DNA of 46,130 nt from contig WTXG01000275.1 of the NCBI GenBank assembly GCA_022496185.1, positions 1 to 46,130 of the forward strand. The letters run 5' to 3'. The stretch is from Multifurca ochricompacta. Taxonomy: Eukaryota > Basidiomycota > Agaricomycetes > Russulales > Russulaceae. The translations under genes were made by a program, and so were the position numbers. The notes beneath the pieces are model-generated. The model saw only the letters and a program-made list of their open reading frames with translations, did not search any database and was not told the origin of the DNA. How positions within the stretch are numbered: position 1 is the first letter of the stretch; every line of letters starts with the position of its first letter. Below, one piece after another: positions 1 through 9,393 of the stretch.

Positions 1-539
1 CAGAAGAAAGGTGAACTTACCTATACTACCCAATGTCGCCAACTCAGACTTAATCCAGCTTGCAAGGTCGTCTCACCGAAGGAGGCTTTGTGAAGGCCCA
101 CATGTCCTGGATGAAGGTGAGGGGGGTGAGGTCGTCGCATGAGCAGAGCCGGTCTTTCACTATTAGGTTGAAAACGTGTCTATATGTCACATGACTTTGA
201 TTTGTAATGATATTTTGTTGATCAACGATAACTTCCTTTTTAAGATAAATATTATTACAAATCAGTCGTGTGACAAGATTACCACTTTAGGGATGTCAGC
301 GGTGGGGGGAGAGGTGGGTGAGCTCCCTGCAATGTATCCTTTGTTAAAATGTCTTACCAGTAAAGTACTTGTAAATACTTTTAAAGATGACCTAAATTGC
401 CTAGAATTATCATTAAATTATTTGTAAACACGCTCCCTCCCTTGTTTTTCTCCCTTAAGTTCCGCAACTCATTTGTATCACTCTTCCATGTGCTAACTCT
501 GCGATGCCACTATCCTTGCTCACAAGCTCCACATCCCAG
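1..539. other. No gene recognised; AT-rich left edge
   Basis: I see no convincing gene here. The first 160 bases could hold the end of a minus-strand exon whose only open stretch is short and matches no family I know. The rest is AT-rich with short unrelated reading frames. The right part merges into an LTR-like fragment. Confidence 0.4.
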
Positions 540-665
540 TTGTATCAACACTAGAAATGCTATCCAAGTGCTACTGCAAAGCACACAACTCAACTATCAG
601 ATCAGCACAGTATTTTCTAGCAATTGATCCAAGTTGACCACCAACACAACTTGGGACCATCAACA
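540..665 (-). mobile_element. Fragment of a copia-type LTR
   Basis: Positions 565-660 resemble the end of the solo LTR at 6598-7001: both have a GTGCTACTGCA block, then CACACAACTC, then ATTGATCCAA. Read on the minus strand the fragment would begin TGTTGATGG at 665, a normal LTR start. The homology between the two FAD-gene arms begins directly after this point, so the LTR may mark one edge of a rearrangement. I could not find the other end or a target duplication. Confidence 0.35.
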
Positions 666-2247
666 CATTGGGGGCTGACTATTGTAGTTGTATGGGCGCC
701 TCCATTGACAGTTTAATTGAATTGTGCATACTGCCCAACTCGATGAACATTATTTATTGCCGCGGTTTTCCTTCGCTTCTAATGCTCTTTTCAATATTGT
801 GTGAAATGCTCACTATGAAGTCACATTTTCGGGTGCCTGATAACAGGAGATTTGCAAGCTCTTCCTCGCTTCCTACTGGTGTCTCAAAAGGTGTGATGGC
901 GTGGTGTCATCAACTGCGCTGCGGAATTGGGTGTAATATTATCTGACCGACTTGTTAAAACACCCCGTTTCGATCTTTTGATCGAGATGGGTTAATGAAC
1001 CTGGAGGAGGGGACTCGGAGGCGAGATCGACCCGCCAACTGAGGTGTGATGGCCGCCTTAAGCTGTGATGGGAGGGACAGGAACAGCTGGGGGAGGTATT
1101 GGTGTATGATCGGACTGTAGACTTCGGCACCATAGACTTCGGCGTCATTGTAATGAGCGTTAGGTAAAATTCAGAGCATCCAACAGCCACCTTAAAACTT
1201 GGGAGTGCAGCCGGCCGGTGTAGAATGAATTTGAGCTTGGAGGAAACGCGTGTAATAAATTTGACTTCAAAAAGAAAGAAAAAGAGAAGCCTGGAAGAAG
1301 GCGAGAAGCACTACCTTCAGAGGCCTACCTATTCAATTGTTAGAGAGGATTTGATTGTTGATTGGAGGTAGTACGGAAGTCGGGACGCATTTGACTATTC
1401 GCGGGGATCAAAAGGCTATTGACCGTAGCCAAGGAGGCTCAACCCTGGAGACCAGGGGCGCAGGCACAGTTTGAGTTTCACCTTCTATCGTCCTTTCCAC
1501 CCCCCACAACATGCTCCACAGACCATTGTTCTTTCCCATTCCCCATTCAGTATGGTCATGTTGAAGGTTTGCACCTTTGCGCGGTGATGGTTTCAAGACA
1601 AACCGTTGATTGTGACTTTGTGACTTTGTGACTTTGTTTGTCTGCTACCGCCATCGTGTTCGCTTGCTGCTGTTGTCCTTTCCTGGCCATGCAACGGCTG
1701 GGCCACATTGGTCCGGCATACAACCTGGAGTTAGGATCTGTCAATAAGTACAAGAGGTTGGAGAGCTATCAAATAACCTAGGGTAGGGGTGGCGGGGAAC
1801 TGGAGAGCTCAACGTCAACGTCACCGTCATCACGTTTACTCTCGGAGTCCCGGGGTGCTAAGTCCGCCGCTGACATAGCTAAGGGCAGATCTATGAAAAA
1901 ATGCCCGTCTATGAAAGGAGTCATTTGATGAGGAAAGCAAAAGTCCTAGAACTAGAACTAACTGTATTGGTTAGTGATAGAGGTAAGCGTCCAAACTTGA
2001 ATTGAATCCCAATGTCCAGTCTCAATCACCTCCGCCTCTTTAGTTCATCATGATGGCCCTTGTTTGCTATGCGTGCCATAGCGGGATTGTGTCAGTCAGC
2101 GCTGGCATCCGAACACCGTTTCAGGGTTAGCTGTCATCTCGCCAAGCTCAATCCAGTAAATGACTTGCAAAGGCCTCTGTCCTTGCTGGAAGAGTAGAGA
2201 TTGCTCTCCTCGCCACAGGAACGGTGACATGGCTTGGGATTAGCAGC

Positions 2248-2258
2248 GCATAAAAAGG
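2248..2258 (+). promoter_or_regulatory. TATA-like box of FAD gene 1
   Basis: The sequence GCATAAAAAGG lies about 50 bases before the proposed ATG. Similar CATAAAAGG or CAATAAAAGG motifs lie 45-80 bases before the start codons of genes 2, 3 and 4, which supports a shared core promoter. Confidence 0.5.
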
Positions 2259-2304
2259 GCTCCAGCACAGACATGCAACTGCACCCAGCAGCGACTTGAA
2301 CACC

Positions 2305-4310
2305 ATGTTTTGGACCCCATTCACTTTCGCTTTATTGAGCACACCGCTCGTCAATGGTCTTCCTGGACTCTCAATGAGAGACTCGAGCCCCGGAAACTTC
2401 CAAGCTGTCTGCAACCAAATTGCCTCAGCAGTGTCGAACGCGTCACAAGTCTTCCCCCCCTGTAAGTAATCCACACTTTCGTCAACAACACACCTTCACA
2501 CTCTGACATGCGCCTGCGGAAAAAGCCGCACCTCAATATACTTTCGACAACCAGCACGAGTTCTTTTCGGCCACTCAAGCTTCTGCATGTTCCGTTGAAC
2601 CTGGTTCGGTGGAGGACGTGAGCGTGATCGTGCGTCGAATTATTGTTGAAATATCTTTACCACATGATGTTGACCGACGTCACAGTTGAAAATCATTGGA
2701 CAGACGCGCACGCCATTTGCGGTCAAGGGCGGTGGACATACCGGTAACCCTGGTTTCTCGTCCACTCCTGGCGTTCAGATCGCCATGACACGTTTCAACG
2801 CCGTCAATGTCAACGCCGACGCGGGCACGGTTGATGTCGGGTCTGGCCTTACCTGGGACAACGTCTATCAGCAACTATCCGCATTTAATTTGACTGTGGC
2901 CGGTGGACGCATACCTGGTGTTGGCGTTGGTGGATTATTACTTGGTGGTGGTATGTGATAATTCCCCGCATCCTGGGCGGCGGCCCATAGGAAGGATTGC
3001 TCATATGATGCGTGGTTATACAGGATATTCTTTCATAGCCAACCAATATGGACTAGGAATTGACAACGTGGTGGCCTACGACCTTGTGTTGCCGAATGGG
3101 ACATTTAAAAAGGTGACAGCAGACGATCACGATCTGTGGTTCGGTCTGAGGGTAAGCGAAGGCAGTCATGGTGCTAGTTTTCTAGTCTGACTTTCTCAAT
3201 CTCTAGGGTGGTGGCAACAACTTTGTAAGCCAATATGAAATCTAAACCAATACGAGGTTTATGTCATTGTCGTTCTCTAGGGAATTGTGACCCAATTCAC
3301 GCTCAAGTCGTTTCCACAAGGGGAAGTCTGGGTTAGTTCTCTTTTACTATTTGGTGGTATGGGTTTTCACGCGCTGTCGAATTTAGGGTGGTATCGTTAC
3401 GTGGGGAACGGATCAATTGGAAGCATCCAAAAACGCAATCGCAAAGTTTGCAAATGTGACAGATCCGAAGGCTGCTATTCTTTCCACGTTTGCTTACATT
3501 TCTGGAGATGTGCGTCCAGACATTATCACTTGTGGTGGCGGCCAGGATTGAATGTTCGTGCACTCTATAGGTTCTTACGACTACTTCGGTATTCTACGAC
3601 GGTCCGGTGCCTCCGCCAGGAATTTTCGATGATTTTATCAATATCCCAGCTATTCAAAAGAACTTGTCCACGAGGTCTTTCCCGGATCTTGTTAAGAGCC
3701 AAGTCTCCACAACGATACCTTCCGACGTGCGGTGAGCGATATTTAGGGCTTTGTGTATTGAAGTCGGTTCTCATTTGGCACTCATCCAAGTGGCCTCTAT
3801 TGCGCGTTCGGACCCACAGAGTACTCGACCTCCTATATCAACGACTCAGTTAATGAAGTTATTGTACGAGTATCTTGCAGCGTTTTTTCTACGTGATAAC
3901 TAATTCTGTACTAGTTTTGGGGTCGTAACCTTACTCAACTTGACCCGAAAGTACAGATATTAGCTGGGATTGAACCGTTTACCAGTGGCCTGCTTAGCCA
4001 TGGTACCCCATCCGCCTACCCGCCCGATCGTTCCCAAATCTATTTCCCATCCGGCATTGCGCTCACGTGGTCGAATTCGTCTTTGGACCAGATCATGGCA
4101 CAGTCAATACGTCAGGCGGCAGACGATCTGCAGGCGGCAGCCCTGAGGGAAGGTCAGAATGTGACTAATGCGGTGGTATATCCGAACTACTCATTATTCG
4201 ACACCCCACTGGAGGCCATGTACGGAGATAACGTGGAAAGGCTACGGAAACTGAAGCAGGTGATCGATCCTGGGAATGTTATGAACCTCAGTGGCGGATT
4301 TAGGTTCTGA
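2305..4310 (+). CDS. Secreted FAD-linked oxidoreductase, BBE-like (gene 1, intact)
   Basis: This gene has ten exons: 2305-2461, 2526-2629, 2686-2950, 3024-3151, 3207-3224, 3281-3331, 3387-3509, 3571-3731, 3791-3863 and 3915-4310. All introns are GT-AG and 51-73 bp long. The product is 491 residues. It starts with a signal peptide (MFWTPFTFALLSTPLVNG), which decided the start codon. The PCMH FAD-binding domain follows (about residues 70-250), with FAVKGGGHTGNPGFSS carrying His105, the usual site of the covalent flavin bond. The loop GGRIPGVGVGG (160-170) has Ile where berberine bridge enzymes have the second flavin-linking Cys, so a single histidyl link is inferred. The C-terminus has the BBE-type YPNYSLFDTP...YGDNVERL block and ends GGFRF. 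The family oxidises sugars, alcohols or alkaloids outside the cell; the substrate cannot be told here. Gene 2 is its close inverted copy. Confidence 0.9.
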
Positions 4311-4559
4311 ATGGAGCACGAATTCATTTGTGTTGTTTGTTATTTATTGATGATCTCAACCTAGATGGGATTCACAGATCTTGGGTATATGAGTAGATAT
4401 CTTCCTTTTGCTATAGTTCCAATCTTAATGAAATTCATTCAATTCTTCAATCTTCAATTTATCAAAGGAGTGAGATCAGTGATTTTGGAGATAGTGTGGG
4501 ACTACTCGAAGGCTAAAAACTCCGCAGAGAAAAGAGTGTGGTAATTAAGGGGTTGTTTG

Positions 4560-4780
4560 GGCCCAAGAGGGCTTAAATGTGGCATTTTGTGTTGAAGATC
4601 AGAAGCCATTTATGGGTGTCCTCTGACCAGTGTGAGATGCCCCAAGTAGTATGCTGGACATGGTGCAAGGGGCAATCAAGGATGAGATGGGTCATGGTGG
4701 CCAGGGTGATGTCGTCACAGCAGCACAGGGACGAGTGAGATGAAAATGAGTGTATGCATAGTTGTTGGTCCGGGCCGGCT
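4560..4780 (-). mobile_element. Possible relic of a non-LTR retrotransposon C-terminus
   Basis: On the minus strand this stretch reads as a short open frame with CC, then THLILDCPLHH, then a stop. That resembles the Cys-His knuckle (C-C-H-C, 'ETVEHFLLHCP') near the end of fungal LINE proteins. The match is short and no other LINE domain is next to it, so it may be chance. Confidence 0.3.
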
Positions 4781-4789
4781 TCTCTGGTT

Positions 4790-5400
4790 TATCTGTCCAT
4801 GTTGTGGCTGCTATTCCAAGGGTGGTGGTCTCTGTATACTCATTTACAATGAACATGCAGCTGTAAAAAGGGTTTTAGCCATCTATTTAGATAGTGGATA
4901 AGTTCAGTTACACTTCATCTCAATCACTACACTTCATCTCATTCGAATACTGCATCATCATCGGATACTTCATGATGTGGACCGGGGCGCTTGTTCTCTT
5001 TTGGCGTTTTATTTCTGAATCGTCCTTCCTGGCCTCAAAGCGTCACCCCTACTTGTTCTTTTTCGGACGATCCTCTTGTGAATACGCTACTCTATCGTGC
5101 AAGATATCCTTTTGGCGCTGGTTCAAACTTTAAGTTCCTGTCCTCCACGACTTGCTGAGCGTCTAGAGGTACACATCGAAACTCTGATATCTTTTAAGCA
5201 AAAACTACTAAAAAATTCTTCTTTCAATTCTCATGTCAAATCGGTTTTGCCCCGAGACGAGGGTTGACATACTATACATCTCTTCGGACGTAGGGCGACT
5301 CTGTATTTCCTGGACTCTTTCTCTTCGGACGAGATTCATGCACTCAGGTTCATTCAGTTTTTTGATCGCAAGGGGTGTTTTCATTCCAGCAAGGTTTGCT
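4790..5400. other. No gene recognised
   Basis: The stretch has short reading frames on the plus strand but no domain I know. It could be the decayed upstream part of the Crinkler-like gene that becomes readable from about 5405, but I see no motif to prove it. Confidence 0.3.
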
Positions 5401-6276
5401 CATAGCACAGTGTTCAATCTCTCCATGGAAGACCTCAAAAACCATTATGAAAAATGCGGTCCTTCTGTGCGTACCCTGATCAATGTGACATGAAGCCCTG
5501 ATGATCTTCTTACACATGAATCTCTCTTACAGGGCATTGTACCTAGATTTGCTAAGGATTTTGATGGCCACACCAAGGACCTTGACACTAATGGGGGCTG
5601 CCACCTACTTGTTACCATTTGCCCAAAGTTTTGAGTCCCAAGATGAGAGGAGCCTCAATTGGAGAAATTCCAACAGAGCATCTGAATAACTTGGTTCTTG
5701 ACACCATCAGAAGGCACACTGCCAAGAAGCAGCTGGAGTTTCACAACCTGATAAGCAACCATAAATCTTTCAGAGGTTCAGCAAGTTTCATGTTCAAAAT
5801 GTTTGTCTTTGCTTGGCTTTCTTGGCTTTCTTCAGAGGAGCATGTGGGACTGGATTGCACCCCCATGGATTCTGACTCACTGCCACTGACTATCCCAGTG
5901 TGCAGGGGCTGGAGTCCATTCACTTTGAATCCGTGGACCTGGGGATCACAAGACCCATTCTGTTTGAAGCCTGATGCCAAAACCTTTCCACCATTGATGC
6001 CATTATTCACACAAATGAGCATCTCATTACAGTTCAGGCAACCATCTCTGCCACCCATAGTGTGAAGCTGGAAGAGTTTTATTGAGTTTTTAATAGTCTT
6101 CCTGCAAGATTTCGAAATGATCAATCATGATGTCATGTGTTTGTTACAGACGAGGAAAGTGTGCAAGGGTTGTGGCATCAATGGGAGGGCAAACCAATTA
6201 CATTCAAGGGTGGGTGAAAGAGTATTGTTGTCCACATCTACTCTGGTGATCTCGACCCTGTGGATGGAATGGATTG

Positions 6277-7260
6277 TGTTACGAACCCCATCGCTTCCCA
6301 TATTCTTTTTCTTGCCCAACGATAACCCCTCCCTGCCGCCCACGCTTCACTACCAGATCACGTCTCCATCGTGGGATCCGTCACATGCCCTTCGTCCATC
6401 CCCATGACTTGTTTGCTTGTTCATGTTTACCTGCTTGTTTCTTCACTTATCGCTTATCTCCTTATCATACGATCGGACATTTACTTAATCCCCTATCAGT
6501 AGAAGCCAGGCTTTACACCCTCCGCTTTCAGATATTTGGGCCCACTTGACTCCGTATCCTTATCTCGTAGACGCCCACTGCCTTACGTATATAAGTCTAA
6601 AGAACGCAGCCTGAGGTTAGATAATCCAAACTACCTAGAATGGTAGTTATAATTCAGTTATGATGGTCAGAACTGTATATTGATTAGTCTTTACCTAGAA
6701 TGGTAGTTATAACTAGTGCGCGTTAGCTACATAGGTAAAGATAAGATAACAGAATACTCACTTCAGTTATGATGGTCAGAACTGAAGTGAACCGTACAGT
6801 GAGAGCGTCTTTAAATACTGTAAAAGAGTGTGCTTATAGTAACCAAGACAATAAAGGATTGTGTCTAATCAAGTAAGGTATCAAAGTATTCACAGGAAGG
6901 TGAAACACAGTCCGCGTGCTACTGCACAACACACAACTCGCTTGTTAGTACCACACACTTAGCGATTGATCCAACCTGGCCATATTGATCCATTTCCGAC
7001 AAAGTCCGCTATAGCTACCTGGTAGACCTTAGACTCGACTTATTGAATACATCAGTGCTAGTCTTCTGGACTTGTCCTCTTGAAGTGTCTGTCTGTCTCA
7101 AGTGCTTCTGGCACTTTCCGCTCACCATCGTCTTAGAGTACAGCCTCTTTGACTTTGACTTGTCACATTTCACTCCAAGAGACCTTATTGGTTTCTTATC
7201 CGAACCCCTGTATCACGCTGTCGCACAAGTCGTGTGGAACATCCCGCACTGGATGTAACA
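6277..7260 (+). repeat. 5' LTR of chromovirus copy 1 (with an insertion)
   Basis: It is 984 bp long because a 404-bp foreign LTR plus one copy of the 5-bp target duplication lies inside it; without these it would be 575 bp, like the 3' LTR. A TATATAAG box near 6588-6595 lies directly left of the insertion, and the expected transcript start near 7031 lies right of it, so promoter and start site have been separated. Confidence 0.95.
6598..7001 (-). mobile_element. Solo LTR (copia-like) inside the 5' LTR
   Basis: It is bounded by the direct repeat AAGTC (6593-6597 and 7002-7006), and removing it restores the sequence of the 3' LTR exactly. Read on the minus strand it starts TGTCGGAAATGG and ends TTTA. 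It holds a perfect 11-bp hairpin (6758-6768 with 6780-6790) that resembles the hairpin in the copia LTRs at the right end of the window, plus a second partial copy around 6650-6680. Confidence 0.85.
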
Positions 7261-7262
7261 TC

Positions 7263-7273
7263 AAGTTGAGTCT
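7263..7273 (+). promoter_or_regulatory. Primer-binding site, self-priming type
   Basis: The 11 bases AAGTTGAGTCT begin two bases after the 5' LTR. They are complementary, with one G-U pair, to AGACTCGACTT inside the LTR (7031-7041 and 15138-15148), which lies about 34 bases after the TATA box, where the transcript should begin. This is the arrangement known from Tf1/sushi elements. No match to a tRNA 3' end was noticed. Confidence 0.65.
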
Positions 7274-7279
7274 CTCATC

Positions 7280-9390
7280 GTGGCTTCCAGCCGCAGTCAG
7301 ACCCTGTTCAAAGAAGAACCCATCAAACGAAGGGACGAGCCTGACCTTTCACAACAAGTACTTGGCTCTGCCACCTGGAAAGATTTTGAGTCCGAGTTTG
7401 GATACTACGTCTATCACGACGGAAGATACCAACCGGTAGAATACAACGACGAGAAAAGAGTTTGGTATCGTATCCGATATTCGGACAGCCGACACTCTTG
7501 GGTTACTACAGGACCCGCTCCCCCTGAATTTGGATTAGGACCGTGGAGAGAGAATCCCCTGGCCATCATTACGGACTCTGAGCCAGAAGAGTACATAGAA
7601 GAACATAGTGAAGAAGCACTGGTATTAGCGTCGACTACAACCCCAGTTGCACAGGCAGTTGTCACGTCCAGAGCCCCTGCTTTGACAACTCCCCAGATTT
7701 CAATACAGTCCACTGACACCGTCACCCCATTTTACCAAAACATGTCCACTATCGCCGCCCAGCTCCCAGACCCAGCACCTCCCCCCCCACCTCCGCCAGC
7801 CATGTTACCACCCAACATTCCCCCACCATCAGGGCGGTTGTCAGGAGTACTGCCCCAAACGTTCACTGGGGATCGGTCGCAAAGCAAGAAATTTATGCTG
7901 GAGTTCACGACCTTTAAGAACTTCAACCATGACATCCCCCAGATCATTAACCCTTTCCAACGTGCAAACCTCTTCCTCTCTCTGATCCGAGGGGAGGCTG
8001 TAGACGATTGGACCATGGAACAGCTGGAGTGGCTGAACGAACAAATCGAAAGTGGCCGTCGTACCACTAGCGAGGGCCTTTGGGAAACCATTGCCCAAAG
8101 ATTTAAAGACACATTCACGGATGGGCAGGCCAAACAGAAGGCCGCTCGAGAGCTTAAGTCCCTTAGAATGGAGAAGGGAGAACTCGATGCTTATGTAGCA
8201 AAGTTCAGAAGTCTGGCCAACAGAGCCGGCTATGACACCAATGAAGAGGCCACACTGGACCTCTTCTCCCAGGGGTTGCCCAACCCACTGGTGAAGAACA
8301 TCATCCAGTTTCATCATCCCAATGATTGGGATACATGGGTCGATGCTGCTCGCCGACAGCAGCAAGATTACCTCGACTTCCAGACGCGTTTTGGGGTTGA
8401 CACAAAGAAGGGAAAGACCCGCGACCAATGGAAGGCCGCCTTCGGAGTCAAACCCGCACATACTAGTCAGAGGGATCCGAATGCCATGGATACCTCTGCT
8501 GACAGAACCAGAGCCCGGGTTGCACTCACGGAGGATGAAAGGCAAACGTTGATGAAAGAAGGAAGGTGCTTTCGCTGCAAGGCGCAGGGGTGTTACGCTC
8601 AGAGGGGCGTACGCAGTTGAGTGCGGGTGGCTAGGTCACAGAGACAAGGTCGGGACGATCTTGGGTCGATGCGGAAGACTATAAGTCCAACGCTATGCTC
8701 AGTCACAAGCCAATCAGTGTGCAAGGCCCCAGAAGGACAAAGCACCAAAGAGAGGAGTCCGGGTGGTGAGACGCAAGGAAGGAAGTTAAAGGTCCACAAG
8801 GCTACTGATTGTCACAGAAGCTCAAGATGGGGAACCATCTGAGTGAGACTAGCTAGGGTATATATACATGCTGGTACTAGCTTAGTCATCCGTTCTTATC
8901 ATGCTTATCTAGACGCTTGTGGTTCTGGACGTGTGACTATGGAACCTTCCATCAGAACCAGTGCCACTGTCTTCTCACGTCAACTAAGGTTCAGGGTCCT
9001 TCTGTACATGAGGCATCAAACCTTACTGTCACGTGATCTGCTTCTGTACCTCATGCCGTATCTGTCTTCTGGACTTCGGCGTGGGACATCATGACTAAGC
9101 CGGCGTTGTCCTTGCGGACCCTGCGTGGCTACTGTCACTGCTTGTGTGTCCCCCACGTCTTGCCATCTGTCGGGTATGCTGGGTAGGTCGTAACAAGGGG
9201 CACATGTCTAGGGAATGCCCGAAAAAGGGGGTATGAGCAGCGGAAGCGACAGTTGCACCAGTCCATAACAATCCACCGACCATCAACAAAAAGACGAAGG
9301 AAGAAAAGGCACAGGACATATGGGCGGGCATGATGAAGGAAAGCGAAGAAGTATGAGCCATCCTAGTGGAAAAGGCATTCGCAAAGAAGG
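7280..9390 (+). pseudogene. gag: gag of chromovirus copy 1 (broken)
   Basis: The frame opens at a GTG (7280) in good Kozak context (A at -3, G at +4). No in-frame ATG exists before 7741, although the protein upstream of 7741 is clearly conserved in copy 2. The product has an N-terminal gag region, a Pro-rich linker (about residues 165-190), a gag core (MEQLEWLNEQIESGRRT) and a CCHC knuckle (CFRCKAQG-HMSREC). The knuckle is split by the solo LTR at 8591-9195. After it, in-frame TGA codons occur at 9234 and 9354. Gag forms the virus-like particle and its knuckle binds element RNA. Confidence 0.85.
8591..9195. mobile_element. Solo LTR nested in gag
   Basis: The insert starts TGTTACGCTC and ends GTCGTAACA, and is flanked by the 5-bp repeat AGGGG (8586-8590 and 9196-9200). 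Removing it with one repeat copy rejoins the CCHC knuckle of gag in frame. The 605-bp body differs from the host element's own LTR, so it belongs to a different family with the same TGTTACG/CGTAACA ends. A TATA-like stretch lies near 8860 on the plus strand. Confidence 0.9.
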
Positions 9391-9393
9391 ATT

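Larger units (their letters stand above)
670..4500 (+). repeat. Left arm of a large inverted duplication
   Basis: This segment matches, in inverted orientation, about 20850-24800. Similarity covers the whole FAD gene with its introns. It reaches upstream through blocks such as 837-1010 (matching 24430-24660 reversed) and 1400-1480 (matching 23920-24000 reversed). Downstream it includes an AGATGGGA...CAGATCTT block near 4360-4425. Flanks are more diverged than exons and carry small indels. The arms lie about 16 kb apart, with the chromovirus and other repeats between them. Confidence 0.8.

Noticed and set aside
7043..7258. Open frame in the R-U5 part of the LTR, repeated at 15150-15365
   Set aside because: It lacks an ATG, lies in LTR non-coding sequence and is not kept in copy 2.
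7841..8545. Long open frame antisense to gag (234 codons)
   Set aside because: It is a shadow of the conserved gag frame; the antisense protein has no domain and codon changes between the two copies follow the gag frame.
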